Source of the DNA: Agathobaculum massiliense
Lineage (GTDB): Bacteria > Bacillota > Clostridia > Oscillospirales > Butyricicoccaceae
NCBI RefSeq assembly: GCF_900291975.1
Contig: NZ_OMPN01000001.1
Location: 62,001-126,000 of the forward strand
DNA: 64,000 nucleotides
Direction of reading: 5' to 3'
In this document: one piece after another, positions 1 to 9,065 of the stretch
How positions within the stretch are numbered: position 1 is the first letter of the stretch
How the letters are laid out: every line of letters begins with the position of its first letter
Made by a program: the position numbers and the translations under genes
The notes under the pieces: model-generated
Databases searched by the model: none
Told to the model about the DNA's origin: nothing
Seen by the model: the letters and a program-made list of their open reading frames with translations, nothing else

Positions 1-417
1 AGTCCGTATGTGCGTGAAACGGCGGAGAAGTTTCTGGGTGGGAACGACCGCGTCCATCTGATCCATCCGCTCGCGGTGGATGAGATGCACAACCTGATGG
101 CACGCTGCTATCTAATTATGACGGATTCCGGAGGCCTGCAGGAAGAGGCCCCCAGTCTTGGCAAGCCGGTGCTGGTGCTGCGCCGCGAAACCGAGCGGCC
201 CGAGGCTATCGAGGCCGGCACAGTCAAGCTGGCTGGGGTGGAGCAGGAGAACATCGTCCGTCTGGCGCGCGAGCTGCTGGACGACGCGCAGGCTTATGGA
301 GCAATGGCGCATGCGGTCAACCCATATGGCGACGGCCAGACCTCTGAACGCATCGTACAGGCGATTGAGCATTATTTCGGCCTGCGGGAAGGCGGCCCCG
401 CGCCGTTTACACCGTGA
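1..417 (+). CDS. wecB: UDP-N-acetylglucosamine 2-epimerase (C-terminal part)
   Basis: The reading frame is open from the first base, so the start lies outside the window and only about the last 138 residues are present. The C-terminal signature TDSGGLQEEAPSLGKPV followed by RRETERPEA is the conserved UDP-binding region of the WecB/MnaA family. These cytoplasmic enzymes interconvert UDP-GlcNAc and UDP-ManNAc for cell-wall polymers. The stop codon overlaps the GTG of the next gene, so the two are probably cotranscribed. Family assignment is firm. The precise polymer served cannot be told from here. Confidence 0.9.
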   Translation, partial: SPYVRETAEKFLGGNDRVHLIHPLAVDEMHNLMARCYLIMTDSGGLQEEAPSLGKPVLVLRRETERPEAIEAGTVKLAGVEQENIVRLARELLDDAQAYGAMAHAVNPYGDGQTSERIVQAIEHYFGLREGGPAPFTP

Positions 418-1187
418 AAATGAAGAAAAAGCTGTCCGCCCCTCTGATTGCGGCCATTGGCGCCGGCGTATTTGTCGCTCTGCTGGCGCTGGCATATCTG
501 TTTGCTTCCGGCCTGCTGCATGAACGGGATACCGGCATCGTGTTGTCCGATGGTACGCAAAACGCGCCGGTCGTCAGCTCGGGAAGCCAGATGCTGACTG
601 CGCAGAGCGTCGCGGATATCGAGATCGGCCCTGTGAATGCGCAAAAGGTCGTTGCGTCCTTGGTACGTCCGACCGCCTATAGCTGCAGCATACAAAATAC
701 GCTGTACTATGCGGGCGGTTCGTCCACGCTGTCCTGCCGCCAATATGTCAAGGATGGCGTGGTGCGGACTGATACCCTGCAGGCGTCGGGGAGCGTGGAA
801 AGTACCCTGCTGCGCAGGGGCGATACGGTTTATGCCTGGGAGAACGGTGCTTCCAGCGCTTATGAGGGAAACTGGGGCGATTTTACGGACGACGCGGCTG
901 CCATGCTGCCCACCTACGAGGACGTATTGGGGGAAGAGGTGCGGCTTTTGGACGTGGGGCGGCAGGACATGGACTATGAGCCGTGTATCCGTGTGGAATT
1001 TGAGCAGGGAGGCTACCGCTGTGTATATTACATATCAGCAGCCTCCGGCCTGCTGAAAGCAGCGTCGTTTTACAGCGGCGATACGCTGGTCCGTCAGGTG
1101 ACGGTCAGCGAACTGAAAACCGAAGCGCCGGAGGACCAGGTTTTTGATTTGCCGGATGGGCGCTCGGCGTTGGGAGAGAATCACTGA
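414..1187 (+). CDS. Membrane-anchored hypothetical protein
   Basis: This 257-residue protein starts with GTG overlapping the previous stop; an ATG two codons later is an alternative. Residues 1-8 are lysine-rich and are followed by one hydrophobic segment (about 9-32), so it is probably an uncleaved signal anchor with an extracytoplasmic domain. The remainder is rich in beta-type sequence with repeated phrases such as VSGSVESTLL and YYISAASGLL, loosely like the LolA/outer-surface carrier fold seen in clostridial proteins. I do not recognise a named family. Tight coupling to the epimerase and the PLP enzyme suggests one transcript, but no shared pathway is evident. Confidence 0.7.
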   Translation: MKMKKKLSAPLIAAIGAGVFVALLALAYLFASGLLHERDTGIVLSDGTQNAPVVSSGSQMLTAQSVADIEIGPVNAQKVVASLVRPTAYSCSIQNTLYYAGGSSTLSCRQYVKDGVVRTDTLQASGSVESTLLRRGDTVYAWENGASSAYEGNWGDFTDDAAAMLPTYEDVLGEEVRLLDVGRQDMDYEPCIRVEFEQGGYRCVYYISAASGLLKAASFYSGDTLVRQVTVSELKTEAPEDQVFDLPDGRSALGENH

Positions 1188-1189
1188 AA

Positions 1190-2443
1190 ATGTCTGAATA
1201 TTTACCAATATCGGAAGAAATACGCGCGCTCGGCCGTCAGGCTGAGCGCGAAATCATGCCGTGCTTTTCTCGTATCGAAGAGATCTGCGACCGGAATACG
1301 GAAAAGGTGCTGGCGGCGTTTACGAAAAACCGCGTGTCGGATAACCTTTTTGCCGGCACGACCGGCTATGGATATGACGATCACGGGCGTGACACCCTGG
1401 ACCGCATTTATGCCGATATCTTCGGGACGGAGGCCGCGCTGGTGCGCATCGGCTTTGTCAACGGCACGCACGCGCTTTCCTGCGCGATGTTTTCCGCAGT
1501 CAAAACAGGGGACACGGTGCTTTCAGTCACCGGTCCGGCGTATGACACGCTGCAAAACACAATCACCGGGGATTACTGTGGCAGCATGAAGCACTATGGT
1601 ATCGGTTACAAGCAGGTGGACCTCAAGGACGGCGCGCCCGATCTGCCAGCGATTGCCGCAGCCGTGCGAGACCAAGCGGTCAAACTAGTGTTCATCCAGC
1701 GCAGCCGCGGCTATGCCGTACGTAAAACGCTGTCCTGCGAGGAGATCGGAGAAATCTGCCGGACGGTGCGTGCCGCAGGCTCCGAAGCCGCGATTATGGT
1801 GGATAACTGCTACGGCGAATTTGTGGAGGAGACTGAGCCGACCCAGGTTGGCGCGGATCTGATTGCGGGTTCGCTGATTAAAAACCCGGGCGGGGGTCTT
1901 GCGCCCACCGGCGGTTACATCGCAGGCCGCTCGGATCTGGTGGAGAATGCCTCCTATAAGCTGACCGCGCCCGGTATCGGCGGGGAGGGCGGCTGCACCA
2001 TAGGACAGAACCGTTTGCTGTATCAGGGGCTGTTCATGGCGCCGCATATCACGGCGCAAGCGCTGAAAACGGCCATTTTCTGCGCCAAGGTCATGGAGCT
2101 GATGGGATACGAGGTCAGCCCGAAAGCGGAAGAGACGCGGTATGACATCATCCAGACGATTGCGTTCGGCGCGCCGGAGCCGCTGCGCCGGTTCTGCGAA
2201 GGGATTCAGGCGGGCGCGCCGGTCGATTCCTTTGTGACACCGGAGCCGTGGGCCATGCCGGGCTATGACGATCCGGTCATCATGGCGGCGGGCGCTTTCG
2301 TGCAGGGCGCTTCCATTGAATTGTCGGCGGATGCTCCGATGCGGGAGCCGTATGTGTGCTATTTACAGGGCGGCCTGACCTACGCTTCAGGCAAAGCCGG
2401 TATTTTGCTCGCGGCTGAGCGTATCAGCAATGCCAAATCGTGA
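1190..2443 (+). CDS. Methionine gamma-lyase family PLP enzyme (YnbB type)
   Basis: This 417-residue protein belongs to the family once annotated as aluminium resistance protein, a branch of fold-type I PLP enzymes. Visible marks are the phosphate-loop region GFVNGTHALS, the aspartate in IMVDNCYGEF, and the lysine in GSLIKNPGGG, which should form the Schiff base. The full family length is present. The ATG lies two bases after the preceding stop. The true substrate of this family is not established; carbon-sulfur lyase activity is inferred from relatives. A rho-independent terminator follows directly. Confidence 0.85.
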   Translation: MSEYLPISEEIRALGRQAEREIMPCFSRIEEICDRNTEKVLAAFTKNRVSDNLFAGTTGYGYDDHGRDTLDRIYADIFGTEAALVRIGFVNGTHALSCAMFSAVKTGDTVLSVTGPAYDTLQNTITGDYCGSMKHYGIGYKQVDLKDGAPDLPAIAAAVRDQAVKLVFIQRSRGYAVRKTLSCEEIGEICRTVRAAGSEAAIMVDNCYGEFVEETEPTQVGADLIAGSLIKNPGGGLAPTGGYIAGRSDLVENASYKLTAPGIGGEGGCTIGQNRLLYQGLFMAPHITAQALKTAIFCAKVMELMGYEVSPKAEETRYDIIQTIAFGAPEPLRRFCEGIQAGAPVDSFVTPEPWAMPGYDDPVIMAAGAFVQGASIELSADAPMREPYVCYLQGGLTYASGKAGILLAAERISNAKS

Positions 2444-2452
2444 AAGTGGAGG

Positions 2453-2477
2453 AAGAGCGGCGGGACCGCTCTTTTTT
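2453..2477 (+). terminator. Terminator after the PLP enzyme gene
   Basis: AAGAGCGG and CCGCTCTT form an 8-bp stem around a 5-base loop, followed by six T residues. It separates the first transcription unit from ruvCAB. Confidence 0.85.
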
Positions 2478-2488
2478 CACGGGTATGG

Positions 2489-2517
2489 TTGCGCGAAAAG
2501 CGGTTTCGTGGTACAAT
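2489..2517 (+). promoter_or_regulatory. Promoter of the ruvCAB unit
   Basis: TTGCGC (2489-2494) and TACAAT (2512-2517) are separated by 17 bases, about 30 bases ahead of the ruvC start. It fits a housekeeping sigma factor. Confidence 0.65.
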
Positions 2518-2548
2518 ATTTGGGTTGAGAGGGCAGAGGTTTGCAGCT

Positions 2549-3040
2549 ATGACGATTCTTGGTATCGACCCTGGCTACGGTACGATCGGCTATGGGGTCG
2601 TGCGGTTTGAAAACTTCAAGTTCACGCCCGTGCAGTACGGCGCGGCAACAACAAAGGCCGGCATGCCGATGCATCTGCGTCTGTGTGAGATTTATGAGGA
2701 TATCAGCACGTTGGTCGATACGTTTCATCCGGACGAGGTTGCGATTGAAGAGCTGTTTTTCTCCAAAAACATTACGACCGGCATCCAGGTCGCGCAGGCA
2801 AGAGGCGTGATCCTGCTTGCGCTCGCCCAAAAAGGCCTGCATCCGGTTTCGTATACGCCGAACCAGGTCAAAATGGCGGTGGTCGGCTATGGCAACGCAG
2901 AAAAAAAGCAGATGATGGAAATGACGAAAAGCATCCTGCATCTGACAAAGCTTCCGCGGCCGGATGACGCGGCGGATGCGCTCGCGCTTGCGATCTGCCA
3001 CGGCCATTCCAGAAATGCAATACGGTATGAGGGTATTTGA
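2549..3040 (+). CDS. ruvC: Crossover junction endodeoxyribonuclease RuvC
   Basis: RuvC resolves Holliday junctions by symmetrical cleavage together with RuvAB. The 163-residue product starting at ATG 2549 begins MTILGIDPGYG, carrying the first catalytic aspartate. VAIEELFF supplies the glutamate, and RPDDAADALALA the C-terminal acidic pair. A longer frame upstream overlaps the promoter and was not used. The stop overlaps the ruvA start as TGATG. The order ruvC-ruvA-ruvB is the usual operon. Confidence 0.96.
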   Translation: MTILGIDPGYGTIGYGVVRFENFKFTPVQYGAATTKAGMPMHLRLCEIYEDISTLVDTFHPDEVAIEELFFSKNITTGIQVAQARGVILLALAQKGLHPVSYTPNQVKMAVVGYGNAEKKQMMEMTKSILHLTKLPRPDDAADALALAICHGHSRNAIRYEGI

Positions 3041-3648
3041 TGTTTTATTATGTAGAGGGTACGGTCGCGCTGCTCAAGCAAGGGCTTGCCGTGATCGACT
3101 GCGGCGGTGTGGGATATGCATGTCACGCTTCGCAGAACACGATCGGCAAGCTGAAAATCGGCGCCCGCGCGCGTTTGTTGACATATCTGAATGTCCGCGA
3201 GGATATTTTTGAATTATACGGGTTTATTGACGAGGAGGAGCAGTCCTGCTTCGAAATGATGATCGGCGTATCCGGCGTGGGGCCGAAAGCCGCTCTTTCC
3301 ATTCTGTCGGTCGCGCCGCCGGACCGGCTTGCGCTGTCCATCATCACAGGGGATGAAAAAATGCTGATGCAGGCGCCAGGCATCGGCAAAAAAATCGCGC
3401 AGCGCATTGTTTTGGAGCTGCGGGACAAGATGAGCAAGGAACAGTTGGAGACTGCGTCCAGCGTATCGCCTGTTGCCATGGCCGCGGCGTCCGGCGGGGT
3501 CAACCATACGCAGGAGGCTGTTGCGGCGCTCATGGTGCTTGGGTACAGCCAAGCGGAAGCGCTTCAGGCGATGGAGGGGATGGACGCCGCGCAGATGGAA
3601 GCGGAGGAGATCATCCGCCAATGCCTGAAAAAGCTGGTCAAACAGTAA
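3040..3648 (+). CDS. ruvA: Holliday junction branch migration protein RuvA
   Basis: RuvA forms the tetramer that holds the four-way junction flat for RuvB. The 202-residue product begins MFYYVEGTVAL (OB fold). Two helix-hairpin-helix motifs are visible around GVGPKAALSIL and PGIGKKIAQRIVLEL. The C-terminal RuvB-contact domain is present after a short linker (EAVAALMVLGYSQAEA). An upstream TTG one codon earlier is possible, but ATG 3040 couples to ruvC. Confidence 0.96.
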   Translation: MFYYVEGTVALLKQGLAVIDCGGVGYACHASQNTIGKLKIGARARLLTYLNVREDIFELYGFIDEEEQSCFEMMIGVSGVGPKAALSILSVAPPDRLALSIITGDEKMLMQAPGIGKKIAQRIVLELRDKMSKEQLETASSVSPVAMAAASGGVNHTQEAVAALMVLGYSQAEALQAMEGMDAAQMEAEEIIRQCLKKLVKQ

Positions 3649-3660
3649 AGGGGTGTCGCT

Positions 3661-4701
3661 TTGAGCATTGAATTTTCCGGCGGCATGGCCGACGATGAAC
3701 GCATTATTTCCACCAGGCAGTTGGCGGAGGATGAAACCGAAAATTCCCTGCGGCCGAAATCCATGGCGGATTATGTCGGCCAGGCAAAGGTAAAGGAAAA
3801 CCTCGGTGTTTACATCGAAGCTGCAAAGCAGCGGGGAGAGGCGCTGGACCATACCCTGCTGTACGGCCCGCCGGGCTTGGGAAAAACCACGCTGGCCGGC
3901 ATTATTGCAAATGAGATGGGGGTCAATATCCGCGTCACCAGCGGTCCTGCGATCGAAAAAGCAGGAGATTTGGCGGCTTTATTGACAAACCTTTCGGAAA
4001 ATGATATTTTGTTTATCGATGAGATCCACCGTTTAGACCGTGCGGTCGAAGAGATCCTCTACCCGGCGATGGAGGACTACGCGCTCGATATCATTATTGG
4101 CAAGGGGCCTTCCGCGCGTTCAATCCGGCTCGACCTGCCGCGTTTCACCCTGATCGGGGCGACGACGCGCGCCGGACAGATGACCAGCCCGCTGCGTGAC
4201 CGATTCGGCGTGATGCTCCGTTTGGAACTTTATTCCGCGGAGGAGCTTTGTCATATCGTGGAACGCTCGGCAAGCATACTGAATGTGCCGTGCGAGCACG
4301 AGGGCGCTTTGGAAATCGCGCGCCGCAGCCGCGGCACGCCGCGTATTGCCAACCGCCTGCTGCGCCGTGTGCGCGATTTCGCGCAGGTGCGCGGCACGGG
4401 CACGATCGACAAGGCCAGCGCGGACATGGCGCTGCGCGCGCAGGAGATCGATAAGTTGGGGCTGGACGCGGTTGACCGGCGCATGCTCAAAAGCATCATG
4501 CTCAATTACGGCGGCGGTCCGGTCGGACTGGAAACGCTGGCCGCGACCATTGGTGAAGAAGCCATTACATTGGAGGATGTATACGAGCCGTATCTGATGC
4601 AGATCGGCTTTCTCAGCCGCACGCCGCGCGGGCGGTGTGTAACGATGCAGGCTTACCGGCACATGAATATGGAACCGGCGGACGGGCAGCAAATGCTGTG
4701 A
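3661..4701 (+). CDS. ruvB: Holliday junction branch migration helicase RuvB
   Basis: RuvB is the hexameric AAA+ motor of branch migration. The 346-residue protein shows Walker [11 protein letters not shown], Walker B FIDEIHRL, sensor 1 LIGATTRAG, the arginine-containing SPLRDRFG stretch, and the winged-helix domain with [15 protein letters not shown] at 3661 is chosen as start because AAAGGGGTG sits just upstream, and the next methionine would lose conserved N-terminal sequence. Confidence 0.96.
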   Translation: MSIEFSGGMADDERIISTRQLAEDETENSLRPKSMADYVGQAKVKENLGVYIEAAKQRGEALDHTLLYGPPGLGKTTLAGIIANEMGVNIRVTSGPAIEKAGDLAALLTNLSENDILFIDEIHRLDRAVEEILYPAMEDYALDIIIGKGPSARSIRLDLPRFTLIGATTRAGQMTSPLRDRFGVMLRLELYSAEELCHIVERSASILNVPCEHEGALEIARRSRGTPRIANRLLRRVRDFAQVRGTGTIDKASADMALRAQEIDKLGLDAVDRRMLKSIMLNYGGGPVGLETLAATIGEEAITLEDVYEPYLMQIGFLSRTPRGRCVTMQAYRHMNMEPADGQQML

Positions 4702-4738
4702 CGGCGCTGTTATCAATAAGAAAGTTAGGTGTTTGATA

Positions 4739-6091
4739 TTGGGTAGATATTTTGGGACGGACGGTGTCCGCGGTGTGGCAAATTCCGAACTGGACGCGCT
4801 GCTTGCATTCAAAATCGGCGCGGCGGCGGCGTTTGTGCTGACGCAGGAAGCGACCCACAGCGGAAAAGCCAAGCTGCTGATCGGCAAGGATACGCGCATC
4901 TCCTCGGATATGCTGGAAAACGCGCTGGTGGCGGGCATCTGCTCAGTCGGCGCGGATGTGGAGCTGCTGGGCGTTATCCCAACACCGGCAGTAGCTTTTT
5001 TGACGATCAAGCATAAAGCGGATGCCGGCATCGTGATCTCGGCAAGCCATAACTCGTTTGAATATAATGGCATCAAGATATTTGCGGGCAACGGCTACAA
5101 GCTGCCGGACGAAACTGAGGCCAAAATCGAAGACCTGATCGACGACTTTGAATCCATCCCCAAAATGACCCATGAAAAGCTGGGCCGCGTGCTGAAAAGT
5201 GCGATCGATCCGGTGGTGGAGTACACCGACCACCTTGCGGAAACGATCAAGGGCGACTTGTCCGGCCTGCACGTCGCGGTGGACTGCGCAAACGGCGCAT
5301 CCTCTACCACGGTCGAGCGGTTGATGCGTTTGGTCGAGTGCAGGGCGGAGATACGGTTTTACGAGCCGGATGGAATCAATATCAACGCGGGCTGCGGCTC
5401 GACGCATCTGGAACAGCTCAAGGAGCGCGTCCGGAAAGGCAGCTTTGATTTGGGCGTTGCGTTCGATGGCGACGCGGACCGCTGCCTGATCGTGGACGAA
5501 ACTGGCGAGGAGCTGGACGGGGACCGCATCATGGCCGTATGCGCCGCCCATATGAAAAAGGAAGGCAAGCTGCGCGGTGGGGCGTTTGTCGCCACCGTGC
5601 TGTCCAACATGGGTCTGCACGCCTATGCTCAAAAAAACGACATGCGGATCGAATGCTCCAGTGTGGGAGACCGGTATGTGCTGGAAATGATGTTGAACAA
5701 GGGATATATCCTTGGCGGCGAGCAGTCCGGCCATGTTATCTTCCTGGAATATGCCTCAACCGGAGATGGGGAGCTGACCGCGCTGCAGTTCATGTCCATT
5801 CTGAAAAGCAGCGGCAAAAAATGCTCGGAGATCGCCGCGGAGGTCGTGCCATGGCCGCAGGTCATGATTAACGTCAAGGTGCCGAATGATAAAAAGGCTG
5901 CCCTGCAGGAGCTGCCGGAGGTCAAGGCTTCGATCGACGAGGCGGGCGCGGCTCTGGGGGAAAACGGCCGGATTTTGGTACGTCCCTCCGGTACAGAGGC
6001 TTTGGTGCGCGTTATGGTCGAAGGAAAGGACAGCAATCAGGTCGATACTTTGGCAAAAAGGGTTGCCAAAGTGATAGAGTCTGTCGTATAA
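4739..6091 (+). CDS. glmM: Phosphoglucosamine mutase GlmM
   Basis: GlmM converts glucosamine-6-phosphate to glucosamine-1-phosphate on the way to UDP-GlcNAc and peptidoglycan. The 450-residue product begins MGRYFGTDGVRG from TTG 4739, with AGGTG seven bases upstream. Another TTG two codons earlier is less conserved. Diagnostic parts are the phosphoserine loop ISASHNS, the metal loop DGDADR, the sugar loop GGEQSGH and the phosphate site RPSGTEALVRVM. It lies directly before the gene for the preceding pathway step, glmS, but a terminator and ribozyme separate them. Confidence 0.96.
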   Translation: MGRYFGTDGVRGVANSELDALLAFKIGAAAAFVLTQEATHSGKAKLLIGKDTRISSDMLENALVAGICSVGADVELLGVIPTPAVAFLTIKHKADAGIVISASHNSFEYNGIKIFAGNGYKLPDETEAKIEDLIDDFESIPKMTHEKLGRVLKSAIDPVVEYTDHLAETIKGDLSGLHVAVDCANGASSTTVERLMRLVECRAEIRFYEPDGININAGCGSTHLEQLKERVRKGSFDLGVAFDGDADRCLIVDETGEELDGDRIMAVCAAHMKKEGKLRGGAFVATVLSNMGLHAYAQKNDMRIECSSVGDRYVLEMMLNKGYILGGEQSGHVIFLEYASTGDGELTALQFMSILKSSGKKCSEIAAEVVPWPQVMINVKVPNDKKAALQELPEVKASIDEAGAALGENGRILVRPSGTEALVRVMVEGKDSNQVDTLAKRVAKVIESVV

Positions 6092-6108
6092 TAAGAAAGA
6101 GCCAACAT

Positions 6109-6142
6109 AAGGTGGATGTGGTTTTCGCATCCACCTTGTTTT
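6109..6142 (+). terminator. Terminator after glmM
   Basis: AAGGTGGATG pairs with CATCCACCTT across a 9-base loop and is followed by TTGTTTT. Confidence 0.85.
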
Positions 6143-6175
6143 GTGAAAGAGAGGGGTGAAAAGCAGCGGTACAAC

Positions 6176-6350
6176 AGAATAGCAAGTCAAGCGCCAGAAC
6201 TGCGATGCAGCCGGTATCGCAGTTGACGAGGGAAGGGTTAATCGAAGTTTTCGGCGGATGCCCTTCGGCCATGAGTGGGTTGGTCGTGAGCAGACTGTTA
6301 AATCGCGCGGGCGACTGCGCGGACAGAGCAGATTCTGCGTAACGCACTAT
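6176..6350 (+). ncRNA. glmS ribozyme-riboswitch
   Basis: The 5' leader of glmS matches the glmS catalytic RNA. AGCGCCAGAACTG holds the cleavage site, predicted between A6190 and G6191. The P2 arm is GCGATGCAGCCGGTATCGC. Then come GACGAGG, TTAATCGAAG and TTCGGCGGATGCC of the double pseudoknot core, and later P3/P4 stems near 6280-6350. In known members glucosamine-6-phosphate is the cofactor for self-cleavage, and the cleaved mRNA is degraded, giving feedback control of amino-sugar synthesis. Exact 3' end of the fold is approximate. Confidence 0.95.
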
Positions 6351-6405
6351 TTTTATACCCAAAATTAAAAAACTGCCATCCTTTCTATTGGAGGAATTTA
6401 TTCTT

Positions 6406-8250
6406 ATGTGTGGAATCGTTGGATTTACGGGCCGCGAAAACGCGCTGCCCATTCTGATTAAGGGATTATACAGCCTCGAGTACCGTGGGTATGATTCCGC
6501 CGGCATCGCCGCCTTTACGCGGGACGGCCTGCGCGTTGTGAAAACACAGGGCCGCATCGCGAGCCTGGAAGAGAAAATCCAGTCCGAGGGCGGCTTGTCC
6601 TGCACCTGCGGCATCGGCCATACCCGCTGGGCGACGCATGGGGAGCCGTCCGACCGCAATTCCCATCCCCATCTGGGCGGTCGGGACGGTCAGGGCAAGG
6701 TCGCGGTCGTCCATAACGGGATCATAGAAAACTATAAGGAACTGCGGGAGCGACTGGAGGCGCATGGGTACACGTTCTGTTCCGAGACGGATACGGAGAC
6801 CGTCGCGCACCTGGTCGACTACCTGCATACCGGCAAGCAGGAGGACTTGGCGAAGACCGTGCTCGCCGCAGTACAGCGCATCCGCGGCTCCTACGCACTG
6901 GGCGTGGTTTCTATGGACAATCCGGAGGAGATCGTCGCCGCGCGGCGGGATAACCCGCTGATTATCGGGCTCGGCCAAGGGGAAAATATGATTGCCTCGG
7001 ATCTCACGGCGATTATCGGCCGGACCCGCGATTACATCATTCTGGACGACAATGAGGTGGCGATTATCCGGCCGGACAGCGTGGCTGTGATGAACGAGTT
7101 CGGCGACGTAGTGGAGAAAGCGGTCCAAACTGTCACTTGGGATATGTCGGCCGCGGAAAAGGGCGGCTACCAGCATTTCATGCTGAAAGAGATCATGGAG
7201 CAGCCGAAAGCGGTCGCGGATACAGTCAACCCGCGAATTCAGAACAATGCTGTTGTATTTGAGGAAAACGGCCTGACCGATGAACGGCTGCGCGAAATCG
7301 AAAATATTCATATCGTAGGCTGCGGTTCCGCCTTGCACGCGGGCATGGTCGGCAAACGTGTGATCGAGGCAATGTGCCGCATCCACTGTACGGCGGAGGT
7401 AGCCAGTGAGTTCCGGTATGAAAACCCGATCATCGGGAAAAAGGACCTCTGCATCGTAATCAGCCAGTCGGGCGAAACCGCCGATACGCTGGCGGCGATG
7501 CGGCTGGCCAAGCAGGCGGGCGCGTTCACGGTCGCGATCGTCAATGTGGTATCCTCGACCATCGCGCGCGAGGCGGACGGAGTGCTGTATACCTGGGCGG
7601 GGCCGGAGATATCGGTTGCGACCACAAAAGCATATTCCTCACAGCTTTCCGCCCTGTACCTGATCTCCGTGAAAATCGCACGCACGAGGGGCCTGATCTC
7701 GATCGGGGATGAGCGCGCGCTTTGCGCCGAGCTGCAGCGCTTGCCGGCCTGCATTGAGAAAGCGTTGGAAAGCCAGCAGGATATGCAGCGCATCTCCACG
7801 CGGTACGCCAACCGGCCGAGCGTGTTTTTCCTGGGGCGCGGCCTGGACTATGCTGCGGCGCTCGAGGCCTCGCTCAAGCTCAAGGAAATATCGTATATCC
7901 ATTCCGAGGCATATGCGGCGGGAGAGCTCAAACACGGTACGATCTCGCTGATCGAGGAGGGGACACTGGTGGTGGCGTTGGCAACGCAGCCTGCGCTGTT
8001 TGAAAAAACCGTCTCCAACATCCGAGAGGTAGTTTCCCGCGGCGCGGTCGTCGTATTAGTCACCACGGACGACTTCACAGGGGATGAATCGGTCTGTCAG
8101 CATATTATCCGGCTGCCGAAATGTCTTTATGAATTTTCCGCGTCTCTTTCGATTATTCCCATGCAGCTTTTGGCATACTATATTGCGGTGGAGCGCAACT
8201 GCGACGTGGATAAACCGCGCAATCTCGCCAAGTCGGTGACTGTCGAATAA
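6406..8250 (+). CDS. glmS: Glutamine-fructose-6-phosphate aminotransferase (isomerising)
   Basis: GlmS makes glucosamine-6-phosphate from fructose-6-phosphate and glutamine. The 614-residue product starts MCGIVGFTG, so Cys2 becomes the N-terminal nucleophile after Met removal. The start ATG 6406 is fixed by this and by GGAGG twelve bases upstream; an upstream in-frame TTG is rejected. RWATHG and HNGIIENY belong to the glutaminase domain. The first SIS domain contains GCGSALHAG and ISQSGETADT, the second SEAYAAGELKHG. The C-terminus DKPRNLAKSVTVE is the family ending. It is controlled by the ribozyme in its leader. Confidence 0.97.
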   Translation: MCGIVGFTGRENALPILIKGLYSLEYRGYDSAGIAAFTRDGLRVVKTQGRIASLEEKIQSEGGLSCTCGIGHTRWATHGEPSDRNSHPHLGGRDGQGKVAVVHNGIIENYKELRERLEAHGYTFCSETDTETVAHLVDYLHTGKQEDLAKTVLAAVQRIRGSYALGVVSMDNPEEIVAARRDNPLIIGLGQGENMIASDLTAIIGRTRDYIILDDNEVAIIRPDSVAVMNEFGDVVEKAVQTVTWDMSAAEKGGYQHFMLKEIMEQPKAVADTVNPRIQNNAVVFEENGLTDERLREIENIHIVGCGSALHAGMVGKRVIEAMCRIHCTAEVASEFRYENPIIGKKDLCIVISQSGETADTLAAMRLAKQAGAFTVAIVNVVSSTIAREADGVLYTWAGPEISVATTKAYSSQLSALYLISVKIARTRGLISIGDERALCAELQRLPACIEKALESQQDMQRISTRYANRPSVFFLGRGLDYAAALEASLKLKEISYIHSEAYAAGELKHGTISLIEEGTLVVALATQPALFEKTVSNIREVVSRGAVVVLVTTDDFTGDESVCQHIIRLPKCLYEFSASLSIIPMQLLAYYIAVERNCDVDKPRNLAKSVTVE

Positions 8251-8333
8251 TGAAAAATATTGTTTATTGTTCAATCGGCACAAAAAAATAAATCTGTTTT
8301 TGCCATCAAAACAGTAGTTTTCACAAAAATTCC

Positions 8334-8362
8334 TTGACATTATCTTTTTTTTCGCATATAAT
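8334..8362 (+). promoter_or_regulatory. Consensus promoter of sigH
   Basis: TTGACA (8334-8339) and TATAAT (8357-8362) match both consensus hexamers at exactly 17-base spacing. The predicted transcription start (about 8369) is only a few bases before the sigH start codon. Confidence 0.85.
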
Positions 8363-8372
8363 AAATCTTGAC

Positions 8373-8990
8373 ATGAGACACGGTATAGAAAATATTCCAT
8401 TGCAGCCGTTATCCGATGAAGCGTTGTGCCGGCTGGCGCAGCAGGGCGGCGGCGATGCGGCGGAAGCTTTGGTAAAAAGGTATTCCAGACTGGTAAAGAC
8501 CTGTGCGCGCCCGTATTTTTTAGTGGGTGCGGATGAAGAGGATCTGCTTCAGGAGGGGATGCTCGGTTTGATGAAAGCGATCCGCGAATATGATGAAGGA
8601 AAAGGCGTGCCGTTCAGCGCGTTTGCGAAGATCTGCGTTATGCGGAAAATTTTTTCCGCGGTGCGGTCTGCCGCCGCAATGAAGCACGACCCGCTCAATC
8701 GTTCCATGTCAATCGATCGACCTCTGTTTGAAGACCTTGCGGAATCGCACACCCGGGTTACGGCACCGATTGGTGACCCTGAATCGCTGGTGATCGGCAA
8801 TGAGGAGAGGGAAGAACTGGTCCGTCGGCTCTACTCGCTTCTGTCTGAATTCGAGGCAAAGGTTTTAACATTGTTTTTGGATGGCCTGTCGTTTGAGGAA
8901 ATGTCCAAAACGCTGCGTAAACCGATCAAGTCTGTGGATAATGCCATCCAGCGCATCAAGCGGAAATCGGCAAATATCAAACCCCAATAG
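8373..8990 (+). CDS. sigH: RNA polymerase sigma factor SigH (Spo0H-like)
   Basis: This 205-residue sigma-70 family protein matches the sporulation/transition-state factor SigH. Region 2 holds YFLVGADEEDLLQEG and VPFSAFAKICVMR. Region 4 ends LDGLSFEEMSKTLRKPIKSVDNAIQRIKRK, written here as its two key parts LDGLSFEEM and KSVDNAIQRIKRK. In relatives it directs early sporulation and competence genes. The first ATG after the -10 box, at 8373, is taken as start. There is no ribosome binding site, so the transcript would be leaderless or nearly so. A start further downstream is not ruled out, but none has a good ribosome binding site either. Confidence 0.9.
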   Translation: MRHGIENIPLQPLSDEALCRLAQQGGGDAAEALVKRYSRLVKTCARPYFLVGADEEDLLQEGMLGLMKAIREYDEGKGVPFSAFAKICVMRKIFSAVRSAAAMKHDPLNRSMSIDRPLFEDLAESHTRVTAPIGDPESLVIGNEEREELVRRLYSLLSEFEAKVLTLFLDGLSFEEMSKTLRKPIKSVDNAIQRIKRKSANIKPQ

Positions 8991-9065
8991 GCGATTGCAG
9001 GCATGCGGCCTGTACGCATAAATTTCAGGTTCCCGAGGGAACGGTATCAAAGAGAGGTAAAAACC

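Noticed and set aside
4120-5091. 323-codon minus-strand frame opposite ruvB/glmM
   Set aside because: Shadow; spans two real genes and the gap between them.
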